Shown: one piece after another, positions 14,601-27,300 of the stretch
Layout of the letters: each line of letters begins with the position of its first letter
How positions within the stretch are numbered: position 1 is the stretch's first letter
Position numbers and translations under genes: made by a program
DNA from: Tipula vernalis
Lineage: Eukaryota > Arthropoda > Insecta > Diptera > Tipulidae
Length of the DNA stretch: 64,000 bases
Direction of reading: 5' to 3'
Assembly (NCBI GenBank): GCA_958295665.1
Contig: OY282559.1
Coordinates: 128,253,605-128,317,604, forward strand
The notes under the pieces: generated by a model
What the model was told of the DNA's origin: nothing
What the model saw: only the letters and a program-made list of their open reading frames with translations
The model's database searches: none

Positions 14601-16811
14601 CTTGTGGGCTATAGCACAGTTGATTTTCAATAAAATTGAATTTTCTAAGAAATGTTTAGAAATAATCGAGCAATCAAAATGCAAATTGTCACAGCAATTA
14701 CAGGTCCCGAAACCTATTGATAGAGGTATCAACCATCGTAATTGGATCGTTTTAGATTTTTGCCGCCCAAAAACTTGTGGGCTATAGCACAGTTGATTTT
14801 AAATAAAATTGAATTTTCTAAGAAATGTTTAGAAATAATCGAACAATCAAAGTGTAAATTGTCACAGCAATTACAGGTACCGAAACCTATTGATGGAGGT
14901 ATCAACCATCGTAATCGGATCGTTTTAGATTTTTGCCGCCCAAAAACTTGTGGGCTATAGCACAGTTAATTTTCAATAAAATTGAATTTTCTAAGAAATG
15001 TTTAGAAATAATCGAGCAATCAAAATGCAAATTGTCACAGCAATTACAGGTCCCGAAACCTATTGTTAGAGGTATCAACCATCGTTATTGGACCATTTTA
15101 GATTTTTGCCGCCCAAAAACTTGTGGGCTATAACACAGTTAATTTTCAATAATATTGAATTTTCTAAGAAATGTTTAGAAATAATCGAGCAATTAAAATA
15201 AAAATTGTCACAGCAATAACAGGTTCTGAAACCTATTGATAGAGGTATCAACCATCGTAATCGGACCATTTTAGATTTTTGCCGCCCAAAAACTTGTGGG
15301 CTATAGCACAGTTAATTTTCAATAAAATTGAATTTTCTAAGAAATGTTTAGAAATAATCGAGCAATAAAAATGCAAATTGTCACAGCAATTACAGGCCCC
15401 GAAACCTATTGATAGAGGTATCAACCATCGTAATCGGACCATTTTTGATTTTTGCCGCCCAAAAACTTGTGGGCTTTAGCACAGTTAATTTTCAATAAAA
15501 TTGAATTTTCTAAGAAATGTTTAGAAATAATCGAGCAATCAAAATGCAAATTGTCACAGCAATTACAGGTTCCGAAACCTATTGATAGAGGTATCAACCA
15601 TCGTAATTGGACCATTTTAGATTTTTGCCGCCCAAAAACTTTTGGGCTTTAGCACAGTTAATTTTCAATATAATTGAATTTTCTAAGAAATGTTTAGAAA
15701 TAATCGAGCAATCAAAATGCAAATTGTCACAGCAATAACAGGTTCCGAAACCTATTGATAGAGGTATCAACTATCGTAATCGGACCATTTTAGATTTTTG
15801 CCGCCCAAAAACTTGTGGGCTATATATAGCACAGTTAATTTTCAATAAAATTGAATTTTCTAAGAAATGTTTAGAAATAATCGAGCAATCAAAATGCAAA
15901 TTGTCACAGCAATTACAGGTCCCGAAACCTATTGATAGAGGTATCAACCATCGTAATCGGACCATTTTTGATTTTTGCCGCCCAAAAACTTGTGGGCTTT
16001 AGTACAGTTAATTTTCAATAAAATTGAATTTTCTAAGAAATGTTTAGAAATAATCGAGCAATCAAAATGAAAATTGTCACAGCAATAACAGGTTCCGAAA
16101 CCTATTGAAAGAGGTATCAACTATCGTAATCGGACCATTTTAGATTTTTGCCGCCCAAAAACTTGTGGGCTATAGCACAGTTAATTTTCAATCAAATTGA
16201 ATTTTCTAAGAAATGTTTAGAAATAATCGAACAATCAAAGTGTAAATTGTCACAGCAATAACAGGTCCCGAAACCTATTGATAGAGGTATCAACCATCGT
16301 AATTGGACCATTTTAGATTTTTGCCGCCCAAAAACTTGTGGGATATAATAGCACAGTTAATTTTCATAAAAATTAAATTTTCTAAGAAATGTTTAGAAAT
16401 AATCGAACAATCAAAATGAAAATTGTCACAGCAATTACAGGTCCCGAAACCTATTGATAGAGGTATCAACCATCGTAATTGGACCATTTTAGATTTTTGC
16501 CGCCCAAAAACTTGTGGGCTTTAGCACAGTTAATTTTCAATAAAATTGAATTTTCTAAGAAATGTTTAGAAATAATCGAGCAATAAAAATGCAAATTGTC
16601 ACAGCAATTACAGGCCCCGAAACCTATTGATAGAGGTATCAACCATCGTAATCGGACCATTTTTCATTTTTGCCGCCCAAAAACTTGTGGGCTATAGCAC
16701 AGTTAATTTTCAATCAAATTGAATTTTCTAAGAAATGTTAAGAAATAATCGAGCAATAAAAATGCAAATTGTCACAGCAATTACAGGTCCCGAAACCTAT
16801 TGATAGAGGTA

Positions 16812-19080
16812 TCAACCATCGTAATTGGACCATTTTAGATTTTTGCCGCCCAAAAACATGTGGGCTTTAGCACAGTTAATTTTCAATATATTTGAATTTT
16901 CTAAGAAATGTTTAGAAATAATCGAGCAATCAAAATGAAAATTGTCACAGCAATTACAGGTCCCGAAACCTATTGATGGAGGTATCAACCATCGTAATCG
17001 AACCATTTTAGATTTTTGCCGCCCAAAAACTTGTGGGCTATAGCACAGTTAATTTTCAATGAATTTGAATTTTTTAAAAAATGTTTAGAAATAATCAAGC
17101 AATCAAAATGAAAATTGTCACAGCAATTACAGCTCCCGAAACCTTAGAAATATCAACCATCGAAATCGAACCATTTTAGATTTTTGCCGCCCAAAATCTT
17201 GTGGGCTACAGCACATTTAATTTTCAATAAAATTGAATTTTCTAAGAAATGTTTAGAAATAATCGAGCAATTAAAATGAAAATTGTCACAGCAATAACAG
17301 GTCCCGAAACCTATTGATAGAGGTATCAACCATCGTAATCGGACCATTTTAGATTTTTGCCGCCCAAAAACTTGTGGGCTATAGCACAGTTGATTTTCAA
17401 TAAAATTGAATTTTCTAAGAAATGTTTAGAAATAATCGAGCAATCAAAATGAAAATTGTCACAGCAATTACAGGTCCCGAAACCTATTGATAGAGATATC
17501 AACCATCGTAATTGGATCGTTTTAGATTTTTGCCGCCCAAAAACTTGTGGGCTATAGCACAGTTGATTTTCAATAAAATTGAATTTTCTAAGAAATGTTT
17601 AGAAATAATCGCGCAATCAAAATTAAAATTGTCACAGCAATTACAGATCCCGAAACCTATTGTTAGAGGTATCAACCATCGTAATTGGACTATTTTAGAT
17701 TTTTGCCGCCCAAAAACTTGTGGGCTATAGCACAGTTAATTTTCAATAAAATTTAATTTTCTAAGAAATGTTTAGAAATAATCGAGCAATCAAAATGCAA
17801 ATTGTCACAGCAATTACAGGTCCCGAAACCTATTGTTAGAGGTATCAACCATCGTAATTGGACCATTTTAGATTTTTGCCGCCCAAAAACTTGTGGGCTA
17901 TAACACAGTTAATTTTCAATAATATTGAATTTTCTAAGAAATTTTTAGAAATAATCGAGCAATCAAAATGAAAATTGTCACAGCAATAACAGGTTCCGAA
18001 ACCTATTGATAGAGGTATCAACTATCGTAATCGGACCATTTTAGATTTTTGCCGCCCAAAAACTTGTGGGCTATAGCACAGTTAATTTTCAATCAAATTG
18101 AATTTTCTAAGAAATGTTTAGAAATAATCGAACAATCAAAGTGTAAATTGTCACAGCAATAACAGGTCCCGAAACCTATTGATAGAGGTATCAACCATCG
18201 TAATTGGACCATTTTAGATTTTTGCCGCCCAAAAACTTGTGGGATATAATAGCACAGTTAATTTTCATAAAAATTAAATTTTCTAAGAAATGTTTAGAAA
18301 TAATCGAACAATCAAAATGAAAATTGTCACAGCAATTACAGGTCCCGAAACCTATTGATAGAGGTATCAACCATCGTAATTGGACCATTTTAGATTTTTG
18401 CCGCCCAAAAACTTGTGGGCTATAGCACAGTTGATTTTCAATAAAATTGAATTTTCTAAGAAATGTTTAGAAATAATCGAACAATCAAAATGAAAATTGT
18501 CACAGCAATTACAGGTCCCGAAACCTATTGATAGAGGTATCAACCATCGTAATCGGACCATTTTAAATTTTTGCCGCCCAAAAACTTGTGGGCTATAGCA
18601 CAGTTGATTTTCAATAAAATTGAATTTTCTAAGAAATGTTTAGAAATAATCGAGCAATTAAAATGAAAATTGTCACAGCAATAACAGGTTCTGAAACCTA
18701 TTGATAGAGGTATCAACCATCGTAATCGGACCATTTTAGATTTTTGCCGCCCAAAAACTTGTGGGCTATAGCACAGTTAATTTTCAATAAAATTGAATTT
18801 TCTAAGAAATGTTTAGAAATAATCGAGCAATAAAAATGCAAATTGTCACAGCAATTACAGGCCCCGAAACCTATTGATAGAGGTATCAACCATCGTAATC
18901 GGACCATTTTTGATTTTTGCCGCCCAAAAACTTGTGGGCTTTAGCACAGTTAATTTTCAATAAAATTGAATTTTCTAAGAAATGTTTAGAAATAATCGAG
19001 CAATCAAAATGCAAATTGTCACAGCAATTACAGGTCCCGAAACCTATTGATAGAGGTATCAACCATCGTAATTGGACCAT
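16812..19080. repeat. Higher-order satellite block B, copy 2 (partial)
   Basis: Partial copy of the block that starts at 11,444, at a constant offset of 5,195 bp from about 11,617 through 13,885. It ends shortly before an aberrant monomer at about 19,158, which has lost about 89 bp. After that point the order of variant monomers departs from the other two copies, so this side was reshuffled by unequal exchange. Confidence 0.8.
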
Positions 19081-20929
19081 TTTAGATTTTTGCCGCCCAG
19101 AAACTTTTGGGCTTTAGCACAGTTAATTTTCAATATAATTGAATTTTCTAAGAAATGGGGCCATTTTAGATTTTTGCCGCCCAAAAACTTGTGGGCTATA
19201 GCACAGTTAATTTTCAATAAAATTGAATTTTCTAAGAAATGTTTAGAAATAATCGAGCAATCAAAATGCAAATTGTCACAGCAATTACAGGTCCCGAAAC
19301 CTATTGATAGAGGTATCAACCATCGTAATTGGACCATTTTAGATTTTTGCCGCCCAAAAACTTTTGGGCTTTAGCACAGTTAATTTTCAATATAATTGAA
19401 TTTTCTAAGAAATGTTTAGAAATAATCGAGCAATCAAAATGCAAATTTTCACAGCATTTACAGGTCCCGAAACCTATTGATGGAGGTATCAACCATCGTA
19501 ATCGAACCATTTTAGATTTTTGCCGCCCAAAAACTTGTGGGCTATAGCACAGTTAATTTTCAATGAATTTGAATTTTTTAAAAAATGTTTAGAAATAATC
19601 GAGCAATCAAAATGAAAATTGTCACAGCAATTACAGCTCCCGAAACCTATTGATAGAGGTATCAACCATCGTAATCGGACCATTTTAGATTTTTGCCGCC
19701 CAAAAACTTGTGGGCTATAGCACAGTTGATTTTCAATAAAATTGAATTTTCTAAGAAATGTTTAGAAATAATCGAGCAATAAAAATGCAAATTGTCACAG
19801 CAATTACAGGCCCCGAAACCTATTGATAGAGGTATCAACCATCGTAATCGGACCATTTTTGATTTTTGCCGCCCAAAAACTTGTGGGCTTTAGCACAGTT
19901 AATTTTCAATAAAATTGAATTTTCTAAGAAATGTTTAGAAATAATCGAGCAATCAAAATGCAAATTGTCACAGCAATTACAGGTCCCGAAACCTATTGAT
20001 AGAGGTATCAACCATCGTAATTGGACCATTTTAGATTTTTGCCGCCCAGAAACTTTTGGGCTTTAGCACAGTTAATTTTCAATATAATTGAATTTTCTAA
20101 GAAATGTTTAGAAATAATCGAGCAATCAAAATGCAAATTGTCACAGCAATAACAGGTTCCGAAACCTATTGATAGAGGTATCAACTATCGTAATCGGGCC
20201 ATTTTAGATTTTTGCCGCCCAAAAACTTGTGGGCTATAACACAGTTAATTTTCAATAAAATTGAATTTTCTAAGAAATGTTTAGAAATAATCGAGCAATC
20301 AAAATGCAAATTGTCACAGCAATTACAGGTCCCGAAACCTATTGATAGAGGTATCAACCATCGTAATTGGACCATTTTAGATTTTTGCCGCCCAAAAACT
20401 TTTGGGCTTTAGCACAGTTAATTTTCAATATAATTGAATTTTCTAAGAAATGTTTAGAAATAATCGAGCAATCAAAATGCAAATTTTCACAGCATTTACA
20501 GGTCCCGAAACCTATTGATGGAGGTATCAACCATCGTAATCGAACCATTTTAGATTTTTGCCGCCCAAAAACTTGTGGGCTATAGCACAGTTAATTTTCA
20601 ATGAATTTGAATTTTTTAAAAAATGTTTAGAAATAATCGAGCAATCAAAATGAAAATTGTCACAGCAATTACAGCTCCCGAAACCTATTGATAAAGGTAT
20701 CAACCATCGTAATCGGACCATTTTAGATTTTTGCCGCCCAAAAACTTGTGGGCTATAGCACAGTTGATTTTCAATAAAATTGAATTTTCTAAGAAATGTT
20801 TAGAAATAATCGAGCAATCAAAATGCAAATTGTCACAGCAATTACAGGTCCCGAAACCTATTGATAGAGGTATCAACCATCGTAATTGGATCGTTTTAGA
20901 TTTTTGCCGCCCAAAAACTTGTGGGCTTT

Positions 20930-22800
20930 AGCACAGTTGATTTTAAATAAAATTGAATTTTCTAAGAAATGTTTAGAAATAATCGAACAATCAAAGTGTA
21001 AATTGTCACAGCAATTACAGGTCCCGAAACCTATTGATGGAGGTATCAACAATCGTAATCGGATCGTTTTAGATTTTTGCCGCCCAAAAACTTGTGGGCT
21101 ATAGCACAGTTAATTTTCAATAAAATTGAATTTTCTAAGAAATGTTTAGAAATAATCGAGCAATCAAAATGCAAATTGTCACAGCAATTACAGGTCCCGA
21201 AACCTATTGTTAGAGGTATCAACCATCGTTATTGGACCATTTTAGATTTTTGCCGCCCAAAAACTTGTGGGCTATAACACAGTTAATTTTCAATAATATT
21301 GAATTTTCTAAGAAATGTTTAGAAATAATCGAGCAATCAAAATGAAAATTGTCACAGCAATAACAGGTCCCGAAACCTATTGATGAAGTTATCAACCATC
21401 GTAATCGGACCATTTTAGATTTTTGCCGCCCTAAAACTTGTGGTCTATAGCACAGTTAATTTTCAATAAATTTGAATTTTCTAAAAAATGTTTAGAAATA
21501 ATCGAGCAATCAAAATGAAAATTGTCACAGCAATTACAGCTCCCGAAACCTTAGAAATATCAACCATCGTAATCGAACCATTTTAGATTTATGCCGCCCA
21601 AAAACTTGTGGGCTACAGCACAGTTAATTTTCAATAAAATTGAATTTTCTAAGAAATGTTTAGAAATAATCGAGCAATCAAAATGAAAATTGTCACAGCA
21701 ATTACAGGTCCCGAAACCTATTGATAGAGGTATCAACCATCGTAATCGGACCATTTTAGATTTTTGCCGCCCAAAAACTTGTGGGCTATAGCACAGTTAA
21801 TTTTCAATAAAATTGAATTTTCTAAGAAATGTTTAGAAATAATCGAGCAATCAAAATGAAAATTGTCACAGCAATAACAGGTTCCGAAACCTATTGATAG
21901 AGGTATCAACCATCGTAATCGGACCATTTTAGATTTTTGCCGCCCAAAAACTTGTGGGCTATAGCAAAGTTAATTTTCAATAAAATTTAATTTTCTAAGA
22001 AATGTTTAGAAATAATCGAGCAATCAAAATGCAAATTGTCACAGCAATTACTGGTCCCGAAACCTATTGATAGAGGTATCAACCATCGTAATCGGACCAT
22101 TTTTGATTTTTGCCGCCCAAAAACTTGTGTGCTTTAGCACAGTTAATTTTCAATAAAATTGAATTTTCTAAGAAATGTTTAGAAATAATCGAGCAATCAA
22201 AATGAAAATTGTCACAGCAATAACAGGTTCCGAAACCTATTGATAGAGGTATCAACTATCGTAATCGGACCATTTTAGATTTTTGCCGCCCAAAAACTTG
22301 TGGGCTATTAGCACAGTTAATTTTCAATAAAATTGAATTTTCTAAGAAATGTTTAGAAATAATCGAGCAATAAAAATGCAAATTGTCACAGCAATTACAG
22401 GTCCCGAAACCTATTGATAGAGGTATCAACCATCGTAATCGGACCATTTTAGATTTTTGCCGCCCAAAAACTTGTGAGCTTTAGCACAGTTAATTTTCAA
22501 TAAAATTGAATTTTCTAAGAAATGTTTAGAAATAATCGAGCAATCAAAATGCAAATTGTCACAGCAATTACAGGCCCCGAAACCTATTGATAGAGGTATC
22601 AACCATCGTAATCGGACCATTTTAGATTTTTGCCGCCCAAAAATTTGTGGGCTTTAGCACAGTTAATTTTCAATAAAATTGAATTTTCTAAGAAATGTTT
22701 AGAAATAATCGAGCAATCAAAATGAAAATTGTCACAGCAATTACAGGTCCCGAAACCTATTGATAGAGGTATCAACAATCGTAATCAGACCATTTTAGAT
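20930..22800. repeat. Higher-order satellite block D, copy 1 (paired with about 27,330-29,020)
   Basis: Variant monomers at 21,219, 21,560 and 21,733 recur at 27,614, 27,954 and 28,127 (offset about 6,395 bp). The monomer at 22,426 recurs at 28,646, 29,164 and 30,550, so after the first paired segment smaller local duplications of about 518 bp (three monomers) and about 1,386 bp (eight monomers; 29,855 to 31,241) shaped the right end of the array. Confidence 0.75.
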
Positions 22801-24155
22801 TTTTGCCGCCCAAAAACTTTTGGGCTTTAGCACAGTTAATTTTCAATATAATTGAATTTTCTAAGAAATGTTTAGAAATAATCGAGCAATCAAAATGCAA
22901 ATTGTCACAGCAATTACAGGTCCCGAAACCTATTGATAGGGGTATCAACCATCGTAATTGGACCATTTTAGATTTTTGCCGCCCAAAAACTTGTGGGCTA
23001 TAGCACAGTTGATTTTCAATAAAATTGAATTTTCTAAGAAATGTTTAGAAATAATCGCGCAATCAAAATGAAAATTGTCACAGCAATTACAGGTCCCGAA
23101 ACCTATTGATAGAGGTATCAACCATCGTAATAAGACCATTTTATATTTTTGCCGCCCAAAAACTTGTGGGCTTTAGCACAGTTAATTTTCAATAAAATTG
23201 AATTTTCTAAGAAATGTTTAGAAATAATCGAGCAATTAAAATGAAAATTGTCACAGCAATTACAGGTCCCGAAACCTATTGATAGAGGTATCAATCATCG
23301 TAATTGGACCATTTTTCATTTTTGCCGCCCAAAAACTTGTGGGCTTTAGCACAGTTAATTTTCAATAAAATTGAATTTTCTAAGAAATGTTTAGAAATAA
23401 TCGAGCAATAAAAATGCAAATTGTCACAGCAATAACAGGTTCCGAAACCTATTGATAGAGGTATCAACTATCGTAATCGGGCCATTTTAGATTTTTGCCG
23501 CCCAAAAACTTGTGGGCTATAGCACAGTTAATTTTCAATAAAATTGAATTTTCTAAGAAATGTTTAGAAATAATCGAGTAATAAAAATGCAAATTGTCAC
23601 AGCAATTACAGGCCCCGAAACCTATTGATAGAGGTATCAACCATCGTAATCGGACCATTTTTCATTTTTGCCGCCCAAAAACTTGTGGGCTTTAGCACAG
23701 TTAATTTTCAATAAAATTGAATTTTCTAAGAAATGTTTAGAAATAATCGAGCAATCAAAATGCAAATTGTCACAGCAATAACAGGTTCCGAAACCTATTA
23801 ATAGAGGTATCAACTATCGTAATCGGGCCATTTTAGATTTTTGCCGCCCAAAAACTTGTGGGCTATAGCACAGTTAATTTTCAATAAAATTGAATTTTCT
23901 AAGAAATGTTTAGAAATAATCGAGCAATAAAAATGCAAATTGTCACAGCAATTACAGGTCCCGAAACCTATTGATAGAGGTATCAACCATCGTAATTGGA
24001 CCATTTTAGATTTTTGCCGCCCAAAAACTTGTGGGCTTTAGCACAGTTAATTTTCAATAAAATTGAATTTTCTAAGAAATGTTTAGAAATAATCGAGCAA
24101 TAAAAATGCAAATTGTCACTGCAATTACAGGCCCCGAAACCTATTGATAGAGGTA

Positions 24156-27100
24156 TCAACCATCGTAATCGGACCATTTTTGATTTTTGCCGCCCAAAAA
24201 CTTGTGGGCTATAGCACAGTTAATTTTCAATAAAATTGAATTTTCTAAGAAATGTTTAGAAATAATCGAGCAATAAAAATGCAAATTGTCACAGCAATTA
24301 CAGGTCCCGAAACCTATTGATAGAGGTATCAACCATCGTAATTGGACCATTTTAGATTTTTGCCGCCCAAAAACTTGTGGGCTTTAGCACAGTTAATTTT
24401 CAATATAATTGAATTTTCTAAGAAATGTTTAGAAATAATCGAGCAATCAAAATGAAAATTGTCACAGCAATTACAGGTCCCGAAACCTATTGATAGAGGT
24501 ATCAACCATCGTAATCGAACCATTTTAGATTTTTGCCGCCCAAAAACTTGTGGGCTATAGCACAGTTAATTTTCAATGAATTTGAATTTTTTTAAAAATG
24601 TTTAGAAATAATCGAGCAATCAAAATGAAAATTGTCACAGCAATTACAGCTCCCGAAACCTTAGAAATATCAACCATCGTAATCGAACCATTTTAGATTT
24701 TTGCCGCCCAAAATCTTGTGGGCTACAGCACATTTAATTTTCAATAAAATTGAATTTTCTAAGAAATGTTTAGAAATAATTGAGCAATCAAAATGAAAAT
24801 TGTCACAGCAATAACAGGTCCCGAAACCTATTGATAGAGGTATCAACCATCGTAATCGGACCATTTTAGATTTTTGCCGCCCAAAAACTTGTGGGCTATA
24901 GCACAGTTGATTTTCAATAAAATTGAATTTTCTAAGAAATGTTTAGAAATAATCGAGCAATCAAAATGAAAATTGTCACAGCAATTACAGTTCCCGAAAC
25001 CTATTGATAGAGGTATCAACCATCGTAATTGGATCGTTTTAGATTTTTGCCGCCCAAAAACTTGTGGGCTATAGCACAGTTGATTTTCAATAAAATTGAA
25101 TTTTCTAAGAAATGTTTAGAAATAATCGCGCAATCAAAATTAAAATTGTCACAGCAATTACAGATCCCGAAACCTATTGTTAGAGGTATCAACCATCGTA
25201 ATTGGACCATTTTAGATTTTTGCCGCCCAAAAACTTGTGGGCTATAGCACAGTTAATTTTCAATAAAATTGAATTTTCTAAGAAATGTTTAGAAATAATC
25301 GAGCAATCAAAATGCAAATTGTCACAGCAATTACAGGTCCCGAAACCTATTGTTAGAGGTATCAACCATCGTAATTGGACCATTTTAGATTTTTGCCGCC
25401 CAAAAACTTGTGGGCTATAACACAGTTAATTTTCAATAATATTGAATTTTCTAAGAAATTTTTAGAAATAATCGAGCAATCAAAATGAAAATTGTCACAG
25501 CAATAACAGGTTCCGAAACCTATTGATAGAGGTATCAACTATCGTAATCGGACCATTTTAGATTTTTGCCGCCCAAAAACTTGTGGGCTATAGCACAGTT
25601 AATTTTCAATCAAATTGAATTTTCTAAGAAATGTTTAGAAATAATCGAACAATCAAAGTGTAAATTGTCACAGCAATAACAGGTCCCGAAACCTATTGAT
25701 AGAGGTATCAACCATCGTAATTGGACCATTTTAGATTTTTGCCGCCCAAAAACTTGTGGGATATAATAGCACAGTTAATTTTCATAAAAATTAAATTTTC
25801 TAAGAAATGTTTAGAAATAATCGAACAATCAAAATGAAAATTGTCACAGCAATTACAGGTCCCGAAACCTATTGATAGAGGTATCAACCATCGTAATTGG
25901 ACCATTTTAGATTTTTGCCGCCCAAAAACTTGTGGGCTATAGCACAGTTGATTTTCAATAAAATTGAATTTTCTAAGAAATGTTTAGAAATAATCGAACA
26001 ATCAAAATGAAAATTGTCACAGGAATTACAGGTTCCGAAACCTATTGATAGAGGTATCAACCATCGTAATCGGACCATTTTAAATTTTTGCCGCCCAAAA
26101 ACTTGTGGGCTGTAGCACAGTTGATTTTCAATAAAATTGAATTTTCTAAGAAATGTTTAGAAATAATCGAGCAATTAAAATAAAAATTGTCACAGCAATA
26201 ACAGGTTCTGAAACCTATTGATAGAGGTATCAACCATCGTAATCGGACCATTTTAGATTTTTGCCGCCCAAAAACTTGTGGGCTATAGCACAGTTAATTT
26301 TCAATAAAATTGAATTTTCTAAGAAATGTTTAGAAATAATCGAGCAATAAAAATGCAAATTGTCACAGCAATTACAGGCCCCGAAACCTATTGATAGAGG
26401 TATCAACCATCGTAATCGGACCATTTTTGATTTTTGCCGCCCAAAAACTTGTGGGCTTTAGCACAGTTAATTTTCAATAAAATTGAATTTTCTAAGAAAT
26501 GTTTAGAAATAATCGAGCAATCAAAATGCAAATTGTCACAGCAATTACAGCTCCCGAAACCTATTGATAGAGGTATCAACCATCGTAATTGGACCATTTT
26601 AGATTTTTGCCGCCCAAAAACTTTTGGGCTTTAGCACAGTTAATTTTCAATATAATTGAATTTTCTAAGAAATGTTTAGAAATAATCGAGCAATCAAAAT
26701 GCAAATTGTCACAGCAATAACAGGTTCCGAAACCTATTGATAGAGGTATCAACTATCGTAATCGGGCCATTTTAGATTTTTGCCGCCCAAAAACTTGTGG
26801 GCTATAGCACAGTTAATTTTCAATAAAATTGAATTTTCTAAGAAATGTTTAGAAATAATCGAGCAATCAAAATGCAAATTGTCACAGCAATTACAGGTCC
26901 CGAAACCTATTGATAGAGGTATCAACCATCGTAATTGGACCATTTTAGATTTTTGCCGCCCAAAAACTTTAGGGCTTTAGCACAGTTAATTTTCAATATA
27001 ATTGAATTTTCTAAGAAATGTTTAGAAATAATCGAGCAATCAAAATGCAAATTTTCACAGCATTTACAGGTCCCGAAACCTATTGATGGAGGTATCAACC

Positions 27101-27300
27101 ATCGTAATCGAACCATTTTAGATTTTTGCCGCCCAAAAACTTGTGGGCTATAGCACAGTTAATTTTCAATGAATTTGAATTTTTTAAAAAATGTTTAGAA
27201 ATAATCGAGCAATCAAAATGAAAATTGTCACAGCAATTACAGCTCCCGAAACCTATTGATAGAGGTATCAACCATCGTAATCGGACCATTTTAGATTTTT
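24156..27300. repeat. Higher-order satellite block B, copy 3
   Basis: Copy of the block that starts at 11,444, at a constant offset of 12,712 bp across more than 3.1 kb, which shows that no net indel separates the two copies. The order of variant monomers, including the 168-bp and 176-bp forms, is preserved. Confidence 0.85.
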
